Part shown: positions 6,263 to 14,581 of the stretch, piece after piece | How positions within the stretch are numbered: the stretch's first letter is position 1 | Layout of the letters: each line of letters opens with the position of its first letter | Assembly (NCBI GenBank): GCA_002336725.1 | Contig: DDEO01000091.1 | Span: 16,726-36,376, forward strand | Direction of reading: 5' to 3' | DNA: 19,651 bases | From: Bacteroidetes bacterium UBA1952 | GTDB taxonomy: Bacteria; Bacteroidota; Bacteroidia; Chitinophagales; Chitinophagaceae | The notes under the pieces: model-generated | Databases searched by the model: none | Told to the model about the DNA's origin: nothing | Seen by the model: the letters and a program-made list of their open reading frames with translations, nothing else | Position numbers and translations under genes: made by a program

Positions 6263-7843
6263 ATGAAGCCTGCTCTCAAAACCCTCACGCTCTCTCTTTC
6301 CCCCGAAGCGGCGGCAGACGAAGCGCAGGTGCGGGCCGCCGCGCTCGCCGAAGCGGGATTTTCCGGAAATAGCACCCACAGCGTCCGCGTCGTCAAACAA
6401 AGCATCGATGCCCGCTCCCGCAGCGGCGTAAAGATGATCTTGCAGGTGGCCGTAGGACCTGAAAAAGATATTTTTCCGGAAATTTTTGACCCGGAACTGC
6501 AAACGGTGTCGCCCCACAGCGCACCGGTCGTCATCGTAGGCGCTGGCCCCGCCGGACTTTTTGCGGCCCTCAAACTCCTGCAACTCGGCATCCGGCCCAT
6601 CGTAATTGAGCGGGGCAAAGACGTGCGCGCCCGTCGCCGCGACCTCGCCCAGCTCACCCGCAATGCCATCGTAAACCCTGATAGCAACTATTGCTTTGGC
6701 GAAGGCGGCGCGGGAACCTATTCCGACGGCAAGCTCTACACGCGCAGCAACAAACGCGGCAGCATCGAGCGCATCCTGAATCTTTTTATCCACTTCGGCG
6801 CAACGCCCCGCATCGCCGTGGATGCGCATCCGCATATCGGCACCAACAAACTGCCGGCCATCATCAGCGCCATGCGCGAAGCCATCGCAGACTGCGGCGG
6901 CGAGGTGCTTTTTGAGAAGCGCGTAACCGATGTTTTCATCAAAGACAGCGCGGTGTCCGGCGTTTTGCTCCACGACGGCACCCGCATCGATTGCCGCCAA
7001 CTCATCCTTGCCACTGGCCACAGCGCCCGCGATATTTTTGAACTGCTCCACCAAAAGGGCATCCTCATTGAGGCCAAGCCCTACGCCCTCGGTGTGCGCA
7101 TCGAGCATCCGCAAAGCATCATTGACCGGGCGCAATATCATTGCAGCAGTCGTGGCGAATTTCTGCCACCGGCGAGCTACAGCCTCGTTTCGCAGGAGCA
7201 GGGAAGGGGCGTGTTTTCGTTTTGTATGTGTCCGGGCGGCATCATCGCACCCGCGTCCACCGCGCCTGGCGAAGTGGTCGTGAACGGCTGGAGTCCGAGC
7301 CGCCGCAACAACCCGTTTGCCAACAGCGGCACCGTTGTGGCGGTAGCTGAAAAAGATTTTGCGAAATATGGCTTCAGCGGCCCGCTTGCCGGAATGCACT
7401 ATCAGAAAATGGTGGAACAGCAATGCTTCACCGCCGCCGGCGGCAATCTTTCGGCCCCGGCGCAGCGCATGACCGATTTTGTTTCCGGAAAAATATCGGC
7501 CAGTTTGCCCGATTGCTCCTACACGCCGGGCATTACCTCTGTTCCGATGCGCGCCGTTTTGCCCGCCGAAGTACACGATGCCTTGCGCAGCGCCGTGGGC
7601 ACATTTGGCAAAAAGATGAAAGGCTACCTCACCCACGAAGCCGTTTTGGTGGCCACCGAAAGCCGCACGTCTTCGCCGGTGCGCATCCCGCGCGACAAAG
7701 ACACGTTGGAACATCCGCAAATTCGCGGGCTTTTTCCCTGTGCAGAAGGCGCGGGATACGCGGGCGGCATCGTGAGTGCGGCGATGGACGGCGAACGCTG
7801 CGCGGAAATGGCGGCGCGGATGTATCAGGATCAGACTGGATAA
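6263..7843 (+). CDS. FAD-dependent oxidoreductase, COG2509 type
   Basis: A 526-residue flavoprotein. After an N-terminal domain of about 85 residues comes a Rossmann FAD-binding site, VVIVGAGPAGLFAA (89-102), then IERGKDVRARRRD (115-127) and the glycine-rich GEGGAGTYSDGKLYTR (146-161), diagnostic of the COG2509 'uncharacterised FAD-dependent dehydrogenase' group. The C-terminal CAEGAGYAGGIVSAAMDG closes the FAD site. No signal peptide, so cytosolic. The substrate is not known for this family. I chose the ATG at 6263 because it is preceded by a -7-like box and starts the family N-terminus. A TTCCGGAA palindrome touches the start codon, and three more lie inside the gene (6361, 6474, 7483). A long tandem array begins about ten bases past the stop. 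Confidence 0.85.
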   Translation: MKPALKTLTLSLSPEAAADEAQVRAAALAEAGFSGNSTHSVRVVKQSIDARSRSGVKMILQVAVGPEKDIFPEIFDPELQTVSPHSAPVVIVGAGPAGLFAALKLLQLGIRPIVIERGKDVRARRRDLAQLTRNAIVNPDSNYCFGEGGAGTYSDGKLYTRSNKRGSIERILNLFIHFGATPRIAVDAHPHIGTNKLPAIISAMREAIADCGGEVLFEKRVTDVFIKDSAVSGVLLHDGTRIDCRQLILATGHSARDIFELLHQKGILIEAKPYALGVRIEHPQSIIDRAQYHCSSRGEFLPPASYSLVSQEQGRGVFSFCMCPGGIIAPASTAPGEVVVNGWSPSRRNNPFANSGTVVAVAEKDFAKYGFSGPLAGMHYQKMVEQQCFTAAGGNLSAPAQRMTDFVSGKISASLPDCSYTPGITSVPMRAVLPAEVHDALRSAVGTFGKKMKGYLTHEAVLVATESRTSSPVRIPRDKDTLEHPQIRGLFPCAEGAGYAGGIVSAAMDGERCAEMAARMYQDQTG

Positions 7844-7854
7844 AAATTCCCTGC

Positions 7855-8182
7855 TTTCTCTTCGTCTCTGCGTGATTTTCCGCTTCGCCTCTGCGTCTCT
7901 GCTCCTCTGCGTCTCTGCGAAAAAACTCCCGTTCTCTGCGTGATTTTCCGCTTTTCCTCTGCGTCTCTGCTCCTCTGCTTCTCTGCGAAAAAACTCCCAA
8001 TCTCTGCGTGATTTCGCCTCTGCGTCTCTGCGAAAAAACTCCCAATCTCTGCGTGATTTTCCGCTTCGCCTCTGCGTCTCTGCTCCTCTGCGTCTCTGCG
8101 AAAAAACTCCCGTTCTCGGCGAAAAAACTCCCATTCTCGGCGTGATTTCGCCTCTGCCCGATTTCTCCACTTCGTCTCTGCC
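7855..8182. repeat. ctctgcg tandem array with 68-bp higher-order repeat
   Basis: The stretch is built from 8-base units (ctgcgtct, ctgctcct, ctgcgaaa, aaactccc). A higher-order unit marked by gtgattt starts at 7872, 7940, 8008, 8053 and 8142. Spacings are 68, 68, 45 and 89, so the last two look like a 23-base loss and a 21-base gain. It fills the gap between the COG2509 stop and the first membrane-protein gene. I see no gene or clear terminator in it; the long open frame on the complement strand is only a by-product of the repeat. Confidence 0.9.
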
Positions 8183-8201
8183 AATATTAACTTAGCGCGT
8201 C

Positions 8202-9833
8202 ATGCGCTTCTCTCCGGCGGTTGTCCGCATTTTGCTGCTCCTGCCGCTCCTGGCGCTGGCTTGTTTTTGCATTTTCTACCTCACCCACAACCACGAATTT
8301 CTGGCGCGCTGGTATGAGGCGCTGCCGGGGCCTTTCTATAAAAAAACCACCTGGCGGACCGATTTTTTTACCCCGCAGACAAAGCAGCAGGGCAATATTT
8401 TCTGTTGGATAGCACTTTGCGGGATAGGGGTGCTGGTTTGGAACTGCCTTCGTCAGCCTTTTCCGGAAAAGACAAAATATTTTCCGGAAAACAGACTGCC
8501 ACGATTGCTGCTCCCTGCCATTGCTGCCATCCTGGGCATCTGGAGCGCGACGCGCCTGCCACCCGCCGTCGATGAAGTTTTTTCGGCCAAATATGCCGCC
8601 GGCGGACATCCATTCCGTGCCTTGTCCTACTATATGCTGCCCAACAATCATGTGCTTTTCAACACGCTGAACGCTTTTATTTCCAGTGAAAGTAACGCGC
8701 TGATGACCGGCAGAATCCTGTCGGTGCTGGCTTATATGCTAACCGGCGTTCTGGTGTATCAATGGCTGCGCGAGGTGATTTCCGGAAAATACGCGGCGTT
8801 TTTGATTGCGCTCTTGCAACTCACGATTTTCCCGGTCTGGGGCTTTGCCGGGCAGGCGCGGGGCTACGAAATCTATCTATTGGCGCACTGGTGGTGCCTG
8901 CTATTGACAACCCGTTATTTCAAGACCGGCGATGCGCGGACGCTTTTCTGGTTTCCGGTAGCGGCAACGGTGGGCTATAGTGCGGTGCCTTCCTTTCTGT
9001 ATTTCCATCTGGCGCTCCTTGGCTGGGCAATCTATCAATCTTTGACTGAAAAGAAAGTACATGGCACCTTCTGGCGGACACAGTTGGTTGCCTTTACCGG
9101 CGCGTTTCTGTTTTACGTGCCGGCGCTGTGTTTTTCCGGTGTGCCGGCGCTTGCAGGCAACAAATATGTTTCCGGAACGGGCGCTGTTTCGTGGGCCGCT
9201 TTGCCGCCTCTCGGGCCGTATGCCGCCTACCTGAATGGCACGGGGCCGGGCGGAAAATGGATGGGGCTAATAGTGGCGCTACTGGCTTTGAGCCTGCTTT
9301 TTTCCGGAAAAATGCGCCGCTGGGGCGTTTTGTTTGTGGCGCTCTGGCTGGCCTGCGACGTTGTCGTACTGGCTATGCGCAAAATCCCTTTTCATCGAAA
9401 TTTAATCGGGCAGTATTCCATCAGTTTTGTGCTGGCGGGCGTGGCTGCAGTGTGGATTTTCCGGAAATTTCCGGCCTTTATTTTCCGGAAAAGGGCTGCT
9501 GTTGCCGTTCCCATAACTGCAATCGTATTGGGCGGCGCCTTACTTTTTATCAATAACAAACAGCTTAGCGAAAAACTCTATTTTTATCCCGTTCGGGAAA
9601 CAGAGGAATGGGTAGCACGGGCGTTTTTTTCTAAAATACCTGCCGGCAGCCGCGTGGCTTTTTCGGAAGAAACCTTCCTGACAGAGGCTTTCTGGAAACG
9701 GCAGAAAGGCGTAGTCGCATTTCCGGAAAATGCAGACTTTATCGTGCAGTTTCAGGCAGAAAACAGGGTAGGGGAGCGCGATTCGCTGGTTGCGCAGAGC
9801 GAGGATTTGCAACTCTATCAAAGGCGACCTTAG
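8202..9833 (+). CDS. multi-pass membrane protein, probable GT-C-type glycosyltransferase, paralogue 1
   Basis: A 543-residue protein with many hydrophobic segments, the first at about 8-27. Shared with its two neighbours are WYEALPGPFY (37-46), a Val-Asp-Glu dyad in the first large outer loop (Asp124-Glu125), HPFRAL and PNNHVLFNTLNA (136-158), GFAGQARGY and LAHWW, then a small C-terminal soluble tail. An acidic dyad in the first outer loop after two or three membrane segments is characteristic of GT-C glycosyltransferases using lipid-linked sugars, so I infer sugar transfer at the membrane; substrate unknown. It is the most diverged of the three (ALPPLGPYAAYLNGTG where the others have FRDYLTGYG). 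Eight TTCCGGAA palindromes lie within it. A weak -7-like TAACTTAG precedes the start. Confidence 0.75.
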   Translation: MRFSPAVVRILLLLPLLALACFCIFYLTHNHEFLARWYEALPGPFYKKTTWRTDFFTPQTKQQGNIFCWIALCGIGVLVWNCLRQPFPEKTKYFPENRLPRLLLPAIAAILGIWSATRLPPAVDEVFSAKYAAGGHPFRALSYYMLPNNHVLFNTLNAFISSESNALMTGRILSVLAYMLTGVLVYQWLREVISGKYAAFLIALLQLTIFPVWGFAGQARGYEIYLLAHWWCLLLTTRYFKTGDARTLFWFPVAATVGYSAVPSFLYFHLALLGWAIYQSLTEKKVHGTFWRTQLVAFTGAFLFYVPALCFSGVPALAGNKYVSGTGAVSWAALPPLGPYAAYLNGTGPGGKWMGLIVALLALSLLFSGKMRRWGVLFVALWLACDVVVLAMRKIPFHRNLIGQYSISFVLAGVAAVWIFRKFPAFIFRKRAAVAVPITAIVLGGALLFINNKQLSEKLYFYPVRETEEWVARAFFSKIPAGSRVAFSEETFLTEAFWKRQKGVVAFPENADFIVQFQAENRVGERDSLVAQSEDLQLYQRRP

Positions 9834-9905
9834 CAAATGGCAACGGCTATTTTTGCCGGCCACGACGCTTTTTCCGGAAGCCGGACCTTTGTTTACAAGC
9901 ACGCC

Positions 9906-11546
9906 ATGCGAAACCGTTTTTTCTCCCGCGAAGCCCTCATTCGGTTTCTGCTGCTGTTGCCGCTGTTGGCGCTGGCGGTTTTTTGCATCTTCTATCTTTC
10001 CGGAAATTATGCCTCGCTGGCAGGCTGGTACGAATCGCTGGGTGGCCCTTTCTTTAGAAGTGCTTACTGGCGCACGGAATTTTTTACGCCGCAGGTCTGG
10101 GAAACCGGTAAGCAGTTTTGTGCTTTCTCGCTGTTTTTCATAATTCCGGTATTGGCCCTCTCGATTCTGAAAGGAAAGATGCCCACACGTCCGGAAATAC
10201 CAACGGCGGATGCACGAAATGCGGGCTTCGTCGCCGGCGTGGCTGTGCTGCTCGGCGTTTTCAATGCCATCGTTGCGCGACCGGCCATTGACGAATATCA
10301 GTCGGCCCTGTTTATGGGCGGTGCGCATCCCTTCCGCGCCCTGACACACTATCCCGTTCCCAACAATCATGTGCTGTTCAATACGCTGAATGCGCTTTTT
10401 GCCACACCCGAAACGGCGTTTATTTCCGGAAAAATCCTTGCCATTCTTTTCTATGCGGGCGCCGGCGCACTGCTGTATCTGTGGTTCCGGCAACTGGCGG
10501 TGGGGCGGCGGGCTGCTACCGTGCTGGCGCTCCTGGCGCTGACACCTTTTCCGGTCTGGGGCTTTTCGGGACAGGCGCGCGGTTACACGCTTTATCTGCT
10601 GGCCCATTGGTGGACACTCCTGCTGGCCACCCGCTATCTGCAAACCGAAGCGCCGCGCACCCTGTTTTGGTTTCCGGTGGCCTTGCTGGTGGGCTATGCG
10701 GCGCTTCCCACTTTTATCTATTTTCATCTGGCGCTGCTTTTCTGGGCTGTTTTTCTGGGTTTTTCCCGTAAGAAAATATACCTGCCATTCTGGAAGGCGC
10801 AGGCACTTGGCAGCCTCGCCGCTTTGCTTTTTTACGTGCCGCTATTGGCATTTTCCGGAGTAAAAGCCCTTTCCGGTCATCGCTGGGTGGCGCGTTTTGG
10901 CTGGCGCGATTTTTCGTTTCCGCCGCTCGGCCCGTTCCGCGATTATCTCACCGGCTATGGTGCGGTGGGCTATGCGCTGGGCATCTGTACTGCTTTGCTT
11001 TCGCTGGGCCTGCTGTTTTCTAAAAAGACCCGTTGGATAGGTGCGCTGTTTTGCGCCCTCTGGCTGGGCTGCAATGCCGTTGTGCTCCTGATGCGGCAAC
11101 CTTCCTTCAGCCGACAGCTCAATGGTTTGTTTTCCGTCTCGGCAGCGATTGCGCTGTGGGCGGTTTGGCTTTTAGTGGAAAAAACGGCGGCGGTATTTTC
11201 CGGAAATTATTTCAAAAAAGCTGCGGTGCTGGTTGGCCTTTCCGGTGCAGTGGGTGTGTTGGCGCTGGATTATTCTCGCCTCGATGATGCGCTCTATCTT
11301 TATAAAATCCGGGAAACGGAAGCCCGCATTCAGGCGCTTCTGCAACGCATCCCCGAAGGCGCAACGGTGGGCTTTACCGACGATGCTTTTCATGCGCAGG
11401 CGCTCTGGCAGCGTTCCGGGAAAAGAGTCGTTCCATTAAGCGCAGCCCGGTATCGCGTGCATCTGAAAGGGGCCGACCCCGTGCTGCCCTCCGATAGCCT
11501 TATCTCCGGCTACGGCGATTTGGAACTTTTTGTCCGGCGGCGTTGA
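9906..11546 (+). CDS. multi-pass membrane protein, probable GT-C-type glycosyltransferase, paralogue 2
   Basis: A 546-residue paralogue of the genes on both sides. I chose the ATG at 9906 because it aligns with the other two copies (14 residues before LLLLPLLALA) and gives nearly identical lengths (543/546/545). Hallmarks: WYESLGGPFF (41-50), AIDEYQSALF with Asp129-Glu130, HPFRALTHYPVPNNHVLFNT (141-160), GFSGQARGYTLYLLAHWW, FPPLGPFRDYLTGYG, and a C-terminal soluble segment with IPEGATVGFTDDAF. Predicted inner-membrane GT-C enzyme by the same reasoning as paralogue 1. The 72-base gap from paralogue 1 contains GACCTTTG (9884-9891), a near match to a -7 box, and a TTCCGGAA. The next paralogue follows after 47 bases, so all three are probably one operon. 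Confidence 0.78.
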   Translation: MRNRFFSREALIRFLLLLPLLALAVFCIFYLSGNYASLAGWYESLGGPFFRSAYWRTEFFTPQVWETGKQFCAFSLFFIIPVLALSILKGKMPTRPEIPTADARNAGFVAGVAVLLGVFNAIVARPAIDEYQSALFMGGAHPFRALTHYPVPNNHVLFNTLNALFATPETAFISGKILAILFYAGAGALLYLWFRQLAVGRRAATVLALLALTPFPVWGFSGQARGYTLYLLAHWWTLLLATRYLQTEAPRTLFWFPVALLVGYAALPTFIYFHLALLFWAVFLGFSRKKIYLPFWKAQALGSLAALLFYVPLLAFSGVKALSGHRWVARFGWRDFSFPPLGPFRDYLTGYGAVGYALGICTALLSLGLLFSKKTRWIGALFCALWLGCNAVVLLMRQPSFSRQLNGLFSVSAAIALWAVWLLVEKTAAVFSGNYFKKAAVLVGLSGAVGVLALDYSRLDDALYLYKIRETEARIQALLQRIPEGATVGFTDDAFHAQALWQRSGKRVVPLSAARYRVHLKGADPVLPSDSLISGYGDLELFVRRR

Positions 11547-11593
11547 AGGGGATTTTTCGTCTGCAATTTTCAACACTACATAATCTCCTGTTC

Positions 11594-13231
11594 GTGTCCA
11601 ATATTCTTCTTTCCCGCTCCAATGCCTATCGCTTGCTGCTGCTCCTGCCGCTGTTGGCGCTGGCCGGTCTCTGCGTTTTCTATCTCGCCAATGGCTACGA
11701 TGCGCTGGCTGCCTGGTATGAATCGCTGCCCGGTCCTTTTTACCGGAAAGCCTATTGGCGCGAAGAACTTTTCACGCGGCAAACCCGGGAAGCCGGGCGG
11801 CTTTTTTGCCTGCTGGCGCTGCTGCTGATTCCGGCTTTGGGCGTAGCGGTTTTCAAAGGCAAGATCCCACCCCGAAATCCCATCGCACGCGCCGACGCGC
11901 TGCATATAGCCCTGATTGCCGGTGTCGCTTTGCTGTTGGGCATCTTTAATGCGCTGGTAGCACAAATATCAATGGATGAAGACCAGTCGGCCCTGTTTTT
12001 TGGCAGCACGCATCCGTTTCGGGCCTTGTCGCATTATCCGGTTCCCAACAATCACATCCTTTACAACACGCTCAACGCGCTTTTTGCCACCCCCGAAACC
12101 GCGTTGATTTCCGGAAAAATCATTGCCATTCTGGCTTATGCGGGCTTTGGCCTTATCGTCTATCGGTGGTTTATGGAAGTGGGTGTCCGCCGAAGGGCGG
12201 CCACCGCGCTGGCGCTTCTGTCTTTATTGCCGTTTCCGGTTTGGGGTTTTTCGGGGCAGGCGCGCAGCTATCCGCTTTACCTGCTGGCCGGCTGGTGGGC
12301 GCTGCTCTTGGCAACCCGGTTTTTCAAAACGGGCGACGGGCGGCAGTTGTATTTCTACCCGGTTGCGGTGGCGGCGGGTTATGGAATGCTGCCCACTTTT
12401 GTGTATTTCCACGCCGGGCTGTGCGTCTGGGGGTTGTGGCTGGCGCTGTCTCGCAAAAATCTGTACTTCCCCTTTTGGCGGGCGCAGGCGTTTGCGGTAG
12501 CGGCTTCTTTTCTGGTATTGTTGCCGCTGCTTGCCTTTTCCGGACTCAAATCTATTGCAGGGCATCAATGGGTAACAACAATGCCGTGGAGCGATTTCTA
12601 TTTTCCGCCCTTTGGCCCCTTCCGCGATTACCTTACCGGCTATGGCAGGCTGGGCTATCTGTTGGGCATTTTCACGGCGCTGTTCTCGCTGGGCCTGCTT
12701 TTGTTCAAAAATACCCGCTGGCTGGGGGCGCTCTTTTGTGCTTTATGGATAGGCGGCGACCTGATTGTAGTGCTGATGCGGCAGACGTGCTTCACCCGGC
12801 AATTGGTAGGCTTGTATTCGGCATCGCTGGCTGTGGCGCTGGTGGCGGCGTATCTGTTGCTTCAAAAACTTTCCGGAAAGTACCGGCCAAAACTCGTTTG
12901 GGGAGCGGCCATGCTGGTGAGTATCGGGCTGGCTTTCGGCGTGCTGAAAGCCAATTATGAACGCCTCAACGACGCACTTTATATTTATGACATTCGGAAG
13001 ATGAACAAGGATATTCGGGAAATGCTATTGCGCGTTCCGGAAGGCGCAACGGTGGGATTTACCGATAAGGTTTTTCTGCCGCAAGCGGTCTGGGAGCGTT
13101 CCGGAAAAACGGCGGTTCCGGTGGGGCAAGCTGCGTACCGGATGCAGATGAAAGAAGAAAATCTGGTGTCGCCGGGGGATAGCCTGGCGGCATCGTATCT
13201 GAATTTCAGACTCTACAGGCAGCGGCGGTAG
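11594..13231 (+). CDS. multi-pass membrane protein, probable GT-C-type glycosyltransferase, paralogue 3
   Basis: A 545-residue paralogue. I chose the GTG at 11594 because the resulting N-terminus (SNILLSRSNAYRL before LLLLPLLALA) aligns residue for residue with paralogue 2; the TTG at 11543, overlapping the previous stop, would add 17 unmatched residues. Hallmarks: WYESLPGPFY (41-50), SMDEDQSALFF with Asp128-Glu129, HPFRALSHYPVPNNHILYNT (140-159), GFSGQARSYPLYLLAGWW, FPPFGPFRDYLTGYG, and C-terminal VPEGATVGFTDKVF. It is clearly closer to paralogue 2 than to 1, so 2 and 3 look like the later duplication. Function is inferred as for paralogue 1: membrane-bound sugar transfer, acceptor unknown. 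Confidence 0.77.
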   Translation: MSNILLSRSNAYRLLLLLPLLALAGLCVFYLANGYDALAAWYESLPGPFYRKAYWREELFTRQTREAGRLFCLLALLLIPALGVAVFKGKIPPRNPIARADALHIALIAGVALLLGIFNALVAQISMDEDQSALFFGSTHPFRALSHYPVPNNHILYNTLNALFATPETALISGKIIAILAYAGFGLIVYRWFMEVGVRRRAATALALLSLLPFPVWGFSGQARSYPLYLLAGWWALLLATRFFKTGDGRQLYFYPVAVAAGYGMLPTFVYFHAGLCVWGLWLALSRKNLYFPFWRAQAFAVAASFLVLLPLLAFSGLKSIAGHQWVTTMPWSDFYFPPFGPFRDYLTGYGRLGYLLGIFTALFSLGLLLFKNTRWLGALFCALWIGGDLIVVLMRQTCFTRQLVGLYSASLAVALVAAYLLLQKLSGKYRPKLVWGAAMLVSIGLAFGVLKANYERLNDALYIYDIRKMNKDIREMLLRVPEGATVGFTDKVFLPQAVWERSGKTAVPVGQAAYRMQMKEENLVSPGDSLAASYLNFRLYRQRR

Positions 13232-13234
13232 TGT

Positions 13235-13332
13235 AAAGTCAAGGAAATATTGTCGGGTCGAGCCTCGTAGTACTCGATCCGTTGTAATAATCCTGATGGA
13301 AAGTCAAGGAAATATTGTCGGGTCGAGCCTCG
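13235..13332. repeat. 33-bp direct repeat, period 65
   Basis: A 33-base sequence starting aaagtcaaggaaatattg and ending gtcgagcctcg occurs identically at 13235-13267 and 13300-13332. The first copy starts 3 bases after the stop of paralogue 3; the second runs into the composite element that follows. The 32-base spacer is unique. No coding potential seen. Confidence 0.9.
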
Positions 13333-13454
13333 CCCCCGGCCTCCGCCTCTGGCGAAGAGGGGCCAGCGAATTGCGGTGTTCATTTTAGCGGTCCATTTGC
13401 TATAATGGCATTTCTTGTCAGGAGCGCAAAACAGGCTAAGCGGGACTTTGGCAA
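13327..13454. repeat. composite dispersed element, copy 1
   Basis: Three parts occur in the same order as at 15931-16131. First is a C-rich hairpin region starting gcctcgcccccggcc (13327). Second is a 32-base core (13367-13398) identical to 15968-15999. Third, after a unique spacer, is aagcgggactttggcaa (13438-13454), which has one mismatch to the other copy. I see no transposase and no gene in it. Boundaries are set by where the two copies stop matching. Confidence 0.7.
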
Positions 13455-13466
13455 AATACAGGCATC

Positions 13467-13592
13467 CTTTCGTCTATCGTCTTGATACTTTCGTCTTTCG
13501 TCTTTCCTCTTTTGTCTTTTGTCTTTTGTCTTTTGTCTTTCATCTTGATACTCGTGTCTTTCGTCTTGATACTTTCGTCTTGATACTTTCGT
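13467..13592. repeat. 18-unit heptamer array
   Basis: Eighteen consecutive 7-base units are in perfect phase: ctttcgt, cttttgt and cttgata dominate, with single variants ctatcgt, ctttcct, ctttcat and ctcgtgt. Four identical cttttgt are consecutive (13509-13536). The cttgata unit recurs at four positions, suggesting duplication of larger blocks. The array ends 1 base before the fmt stop codon (13594-13596, complement). In the transcript of fmt it would read as A/G-rich heptamers directly after the stop. Confidence 0.92.
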
Positions 13593-13593
13593 C

Positions 13594-14514
13594 TCAAAAC
13601 CGGTATCCCCTTAAAAAATCGCCGACTGTCATGCGTTTTTTGCCTTCTAATTGCAGTTCCCGGGCATAGAGCCAGCCATCGGCGCAGGCAAAGCGCAGGT
13701 AGGTTTTGCTATCGGTTTGGGGCGTGGCGGGTGGCGGCAGCGGCGTGTCTTCTTTTACGGTTTCAAAGCGGCTTTTAAAGATGCGCAGGTTTTTGCCATC
13801 CAGAAAAGTGAAAGCAGTGGGAAACGGCGAAAGGCCGCGCACTTTGTTATGTACCGCCTCGGCGGATTGGGAAAAATCCAGTTCGCAGTCGGCCTTAAAA
13901 ATCTTGGGCGCGTGTCGGAGGCCGGCGGGATGCTGCGGCTGCGGTTTGGCGTGCAGGGTTCCGGCAGTTAGCTCCTGAACCGTCTCTGCCAGCAGGGCGG
14001 CTCCCTGTTCCATGAGTTTTTGATACAATGTCCCAAAATCGTCTTCCGGCAGGATGGCCGTTTCTTTTTGAAGCAAAACGCCACCGGTATCTATCTCCTG
14101 CTGGAGCTGAAAAGTGGTAACGCCGGTAAAGGCTTCGCCGTTGATGATGGCCCAGTTGATGGGCGCTGCCCCCCGATATTGCGGCAGCAGCGAGCCATGA
14201 ACATTGATGGTTCCGCGCGGCGGCAGGGCCCAAACGGCTTCGGGCAGCATCCGAAAAGCAACGACGACGTGCAGCTCGGCGGCCAACTCGCGGAGGGTGT
14301 CCAGAAATTCCGGATTTTTCAGCTTTTCGGGTTGCAAAACGGGCAGGTTATGCGCCACGGCAAATTTCTTCACCGCCGATTCGCTCAACTGCTGTCCGCG
14401 GCCCGCCGGTTTGTCGGGGGCGGTTACAACAGCGGCCACATCATGTCCGGTTTCGAGAAGAACGCGAAGCGCGGCGACAGCGAAATCGGGCGTTCCGAAG
14501 AAAATAATGCGCAT
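13594..14514 (-). CDS. fmt: methionyl-tRNA formyltransferase
   Basis: A 306-residue enzyme that formylates Met on initiator tRNA using 10-formyltetrahydrofolate, in the cytosol. The N-terminal formyltransferase domain starts MRIIFFGTPDFA. Catalytic residues Asn104, His106 and Asp142 are in place (INVHGSLLPQYRGAAPI and EIDTGG). The C-terminal tRNA-binding domain includes GLSPFPTAFT and ends DFLRGYRF. Length is normal for the family. I chose the ATG at 14514, where the family begins; the longer frame to 14754 adds 80 residues with no family support. A TACTTTCG box (14574-14581 on this strand) is a possible promoter. It is divergent from cyanophycinase across 260 bases. The stop abuts the heptamer array. 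No TTCCGGAA lies inside. Confidence 0.95.
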   Translation of the reverse strand: MRIIFFGTPDFAVAALRVLLETGHDVAAVVTAPDKPAGRGQQLSESAVKKFAVAHNLPVLQPEKLKNPEFLDTLRELAAELHVVVAFRMLPEAVWALPPRGTINVHGSLLPQYRGAAPINWAIINGEAFTGVTTFQLQQEIDTGGVLLQKETAILPEDDFGTLYQKLMEQGAALLAETVQELTAGTLHAKPQPQHPAGLRHAPKIFKADCELDFSQSAEAVHNKVRGLSPFPTAFTFLDGKNLRIFKSRFETVKEDTPLPPPATPQTDSKTYLRFACADGWLYARELQLEGKKRMTVGDFLRGYRF

Positions 14515-14573
14515 AGTGTTATGGATGGGTGTCCTCCCGGCGTTGAGTCCCGCCTTTGGCTTTGAGAATGGCG

Positions 14574-14581
14574 CGAAAGTA
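14574..14581 (-). promoter_or_regulatory. possible -7 box for fmt
   Basis: On the complement strand this reads TACTTTCG, one mismatch from TAnnTTTG, 59 bases upstream of the fmt start. No clear -33 box. The rest of the 260-base divergent gap (14515-14774) is non-repetitive and shows nothing else I can name. Confidence 0.25.

Noticed and set aside
6212..8170. 652-residue open frame on the complement strand over the COG2509 gene
   Set aside because: It is a shadow of the well-supported flavoprotein gene plus the translated ctctgcg array (repeated RRDAEEQ-like peptide); no family likeness.
9540..10727. 395-residue open frame on the complement strand over the membrane paralogues
   Set aside because: It overlaps two genes with strong mutual homology on the other strand; its composition is that of an antisense shadow.
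11543..11593. TTG start overlapping the previous stop for paralogue 3
   Set aside because: GTG at 11594 aligns exactly with the paralogue 2 N-terminus and equalises lengths.
13235..13332. Minimal CRISPR array
   Set aside because: Only two repeats and one spacer, no cas genes in view, and the region is full of other intergenic repeats.
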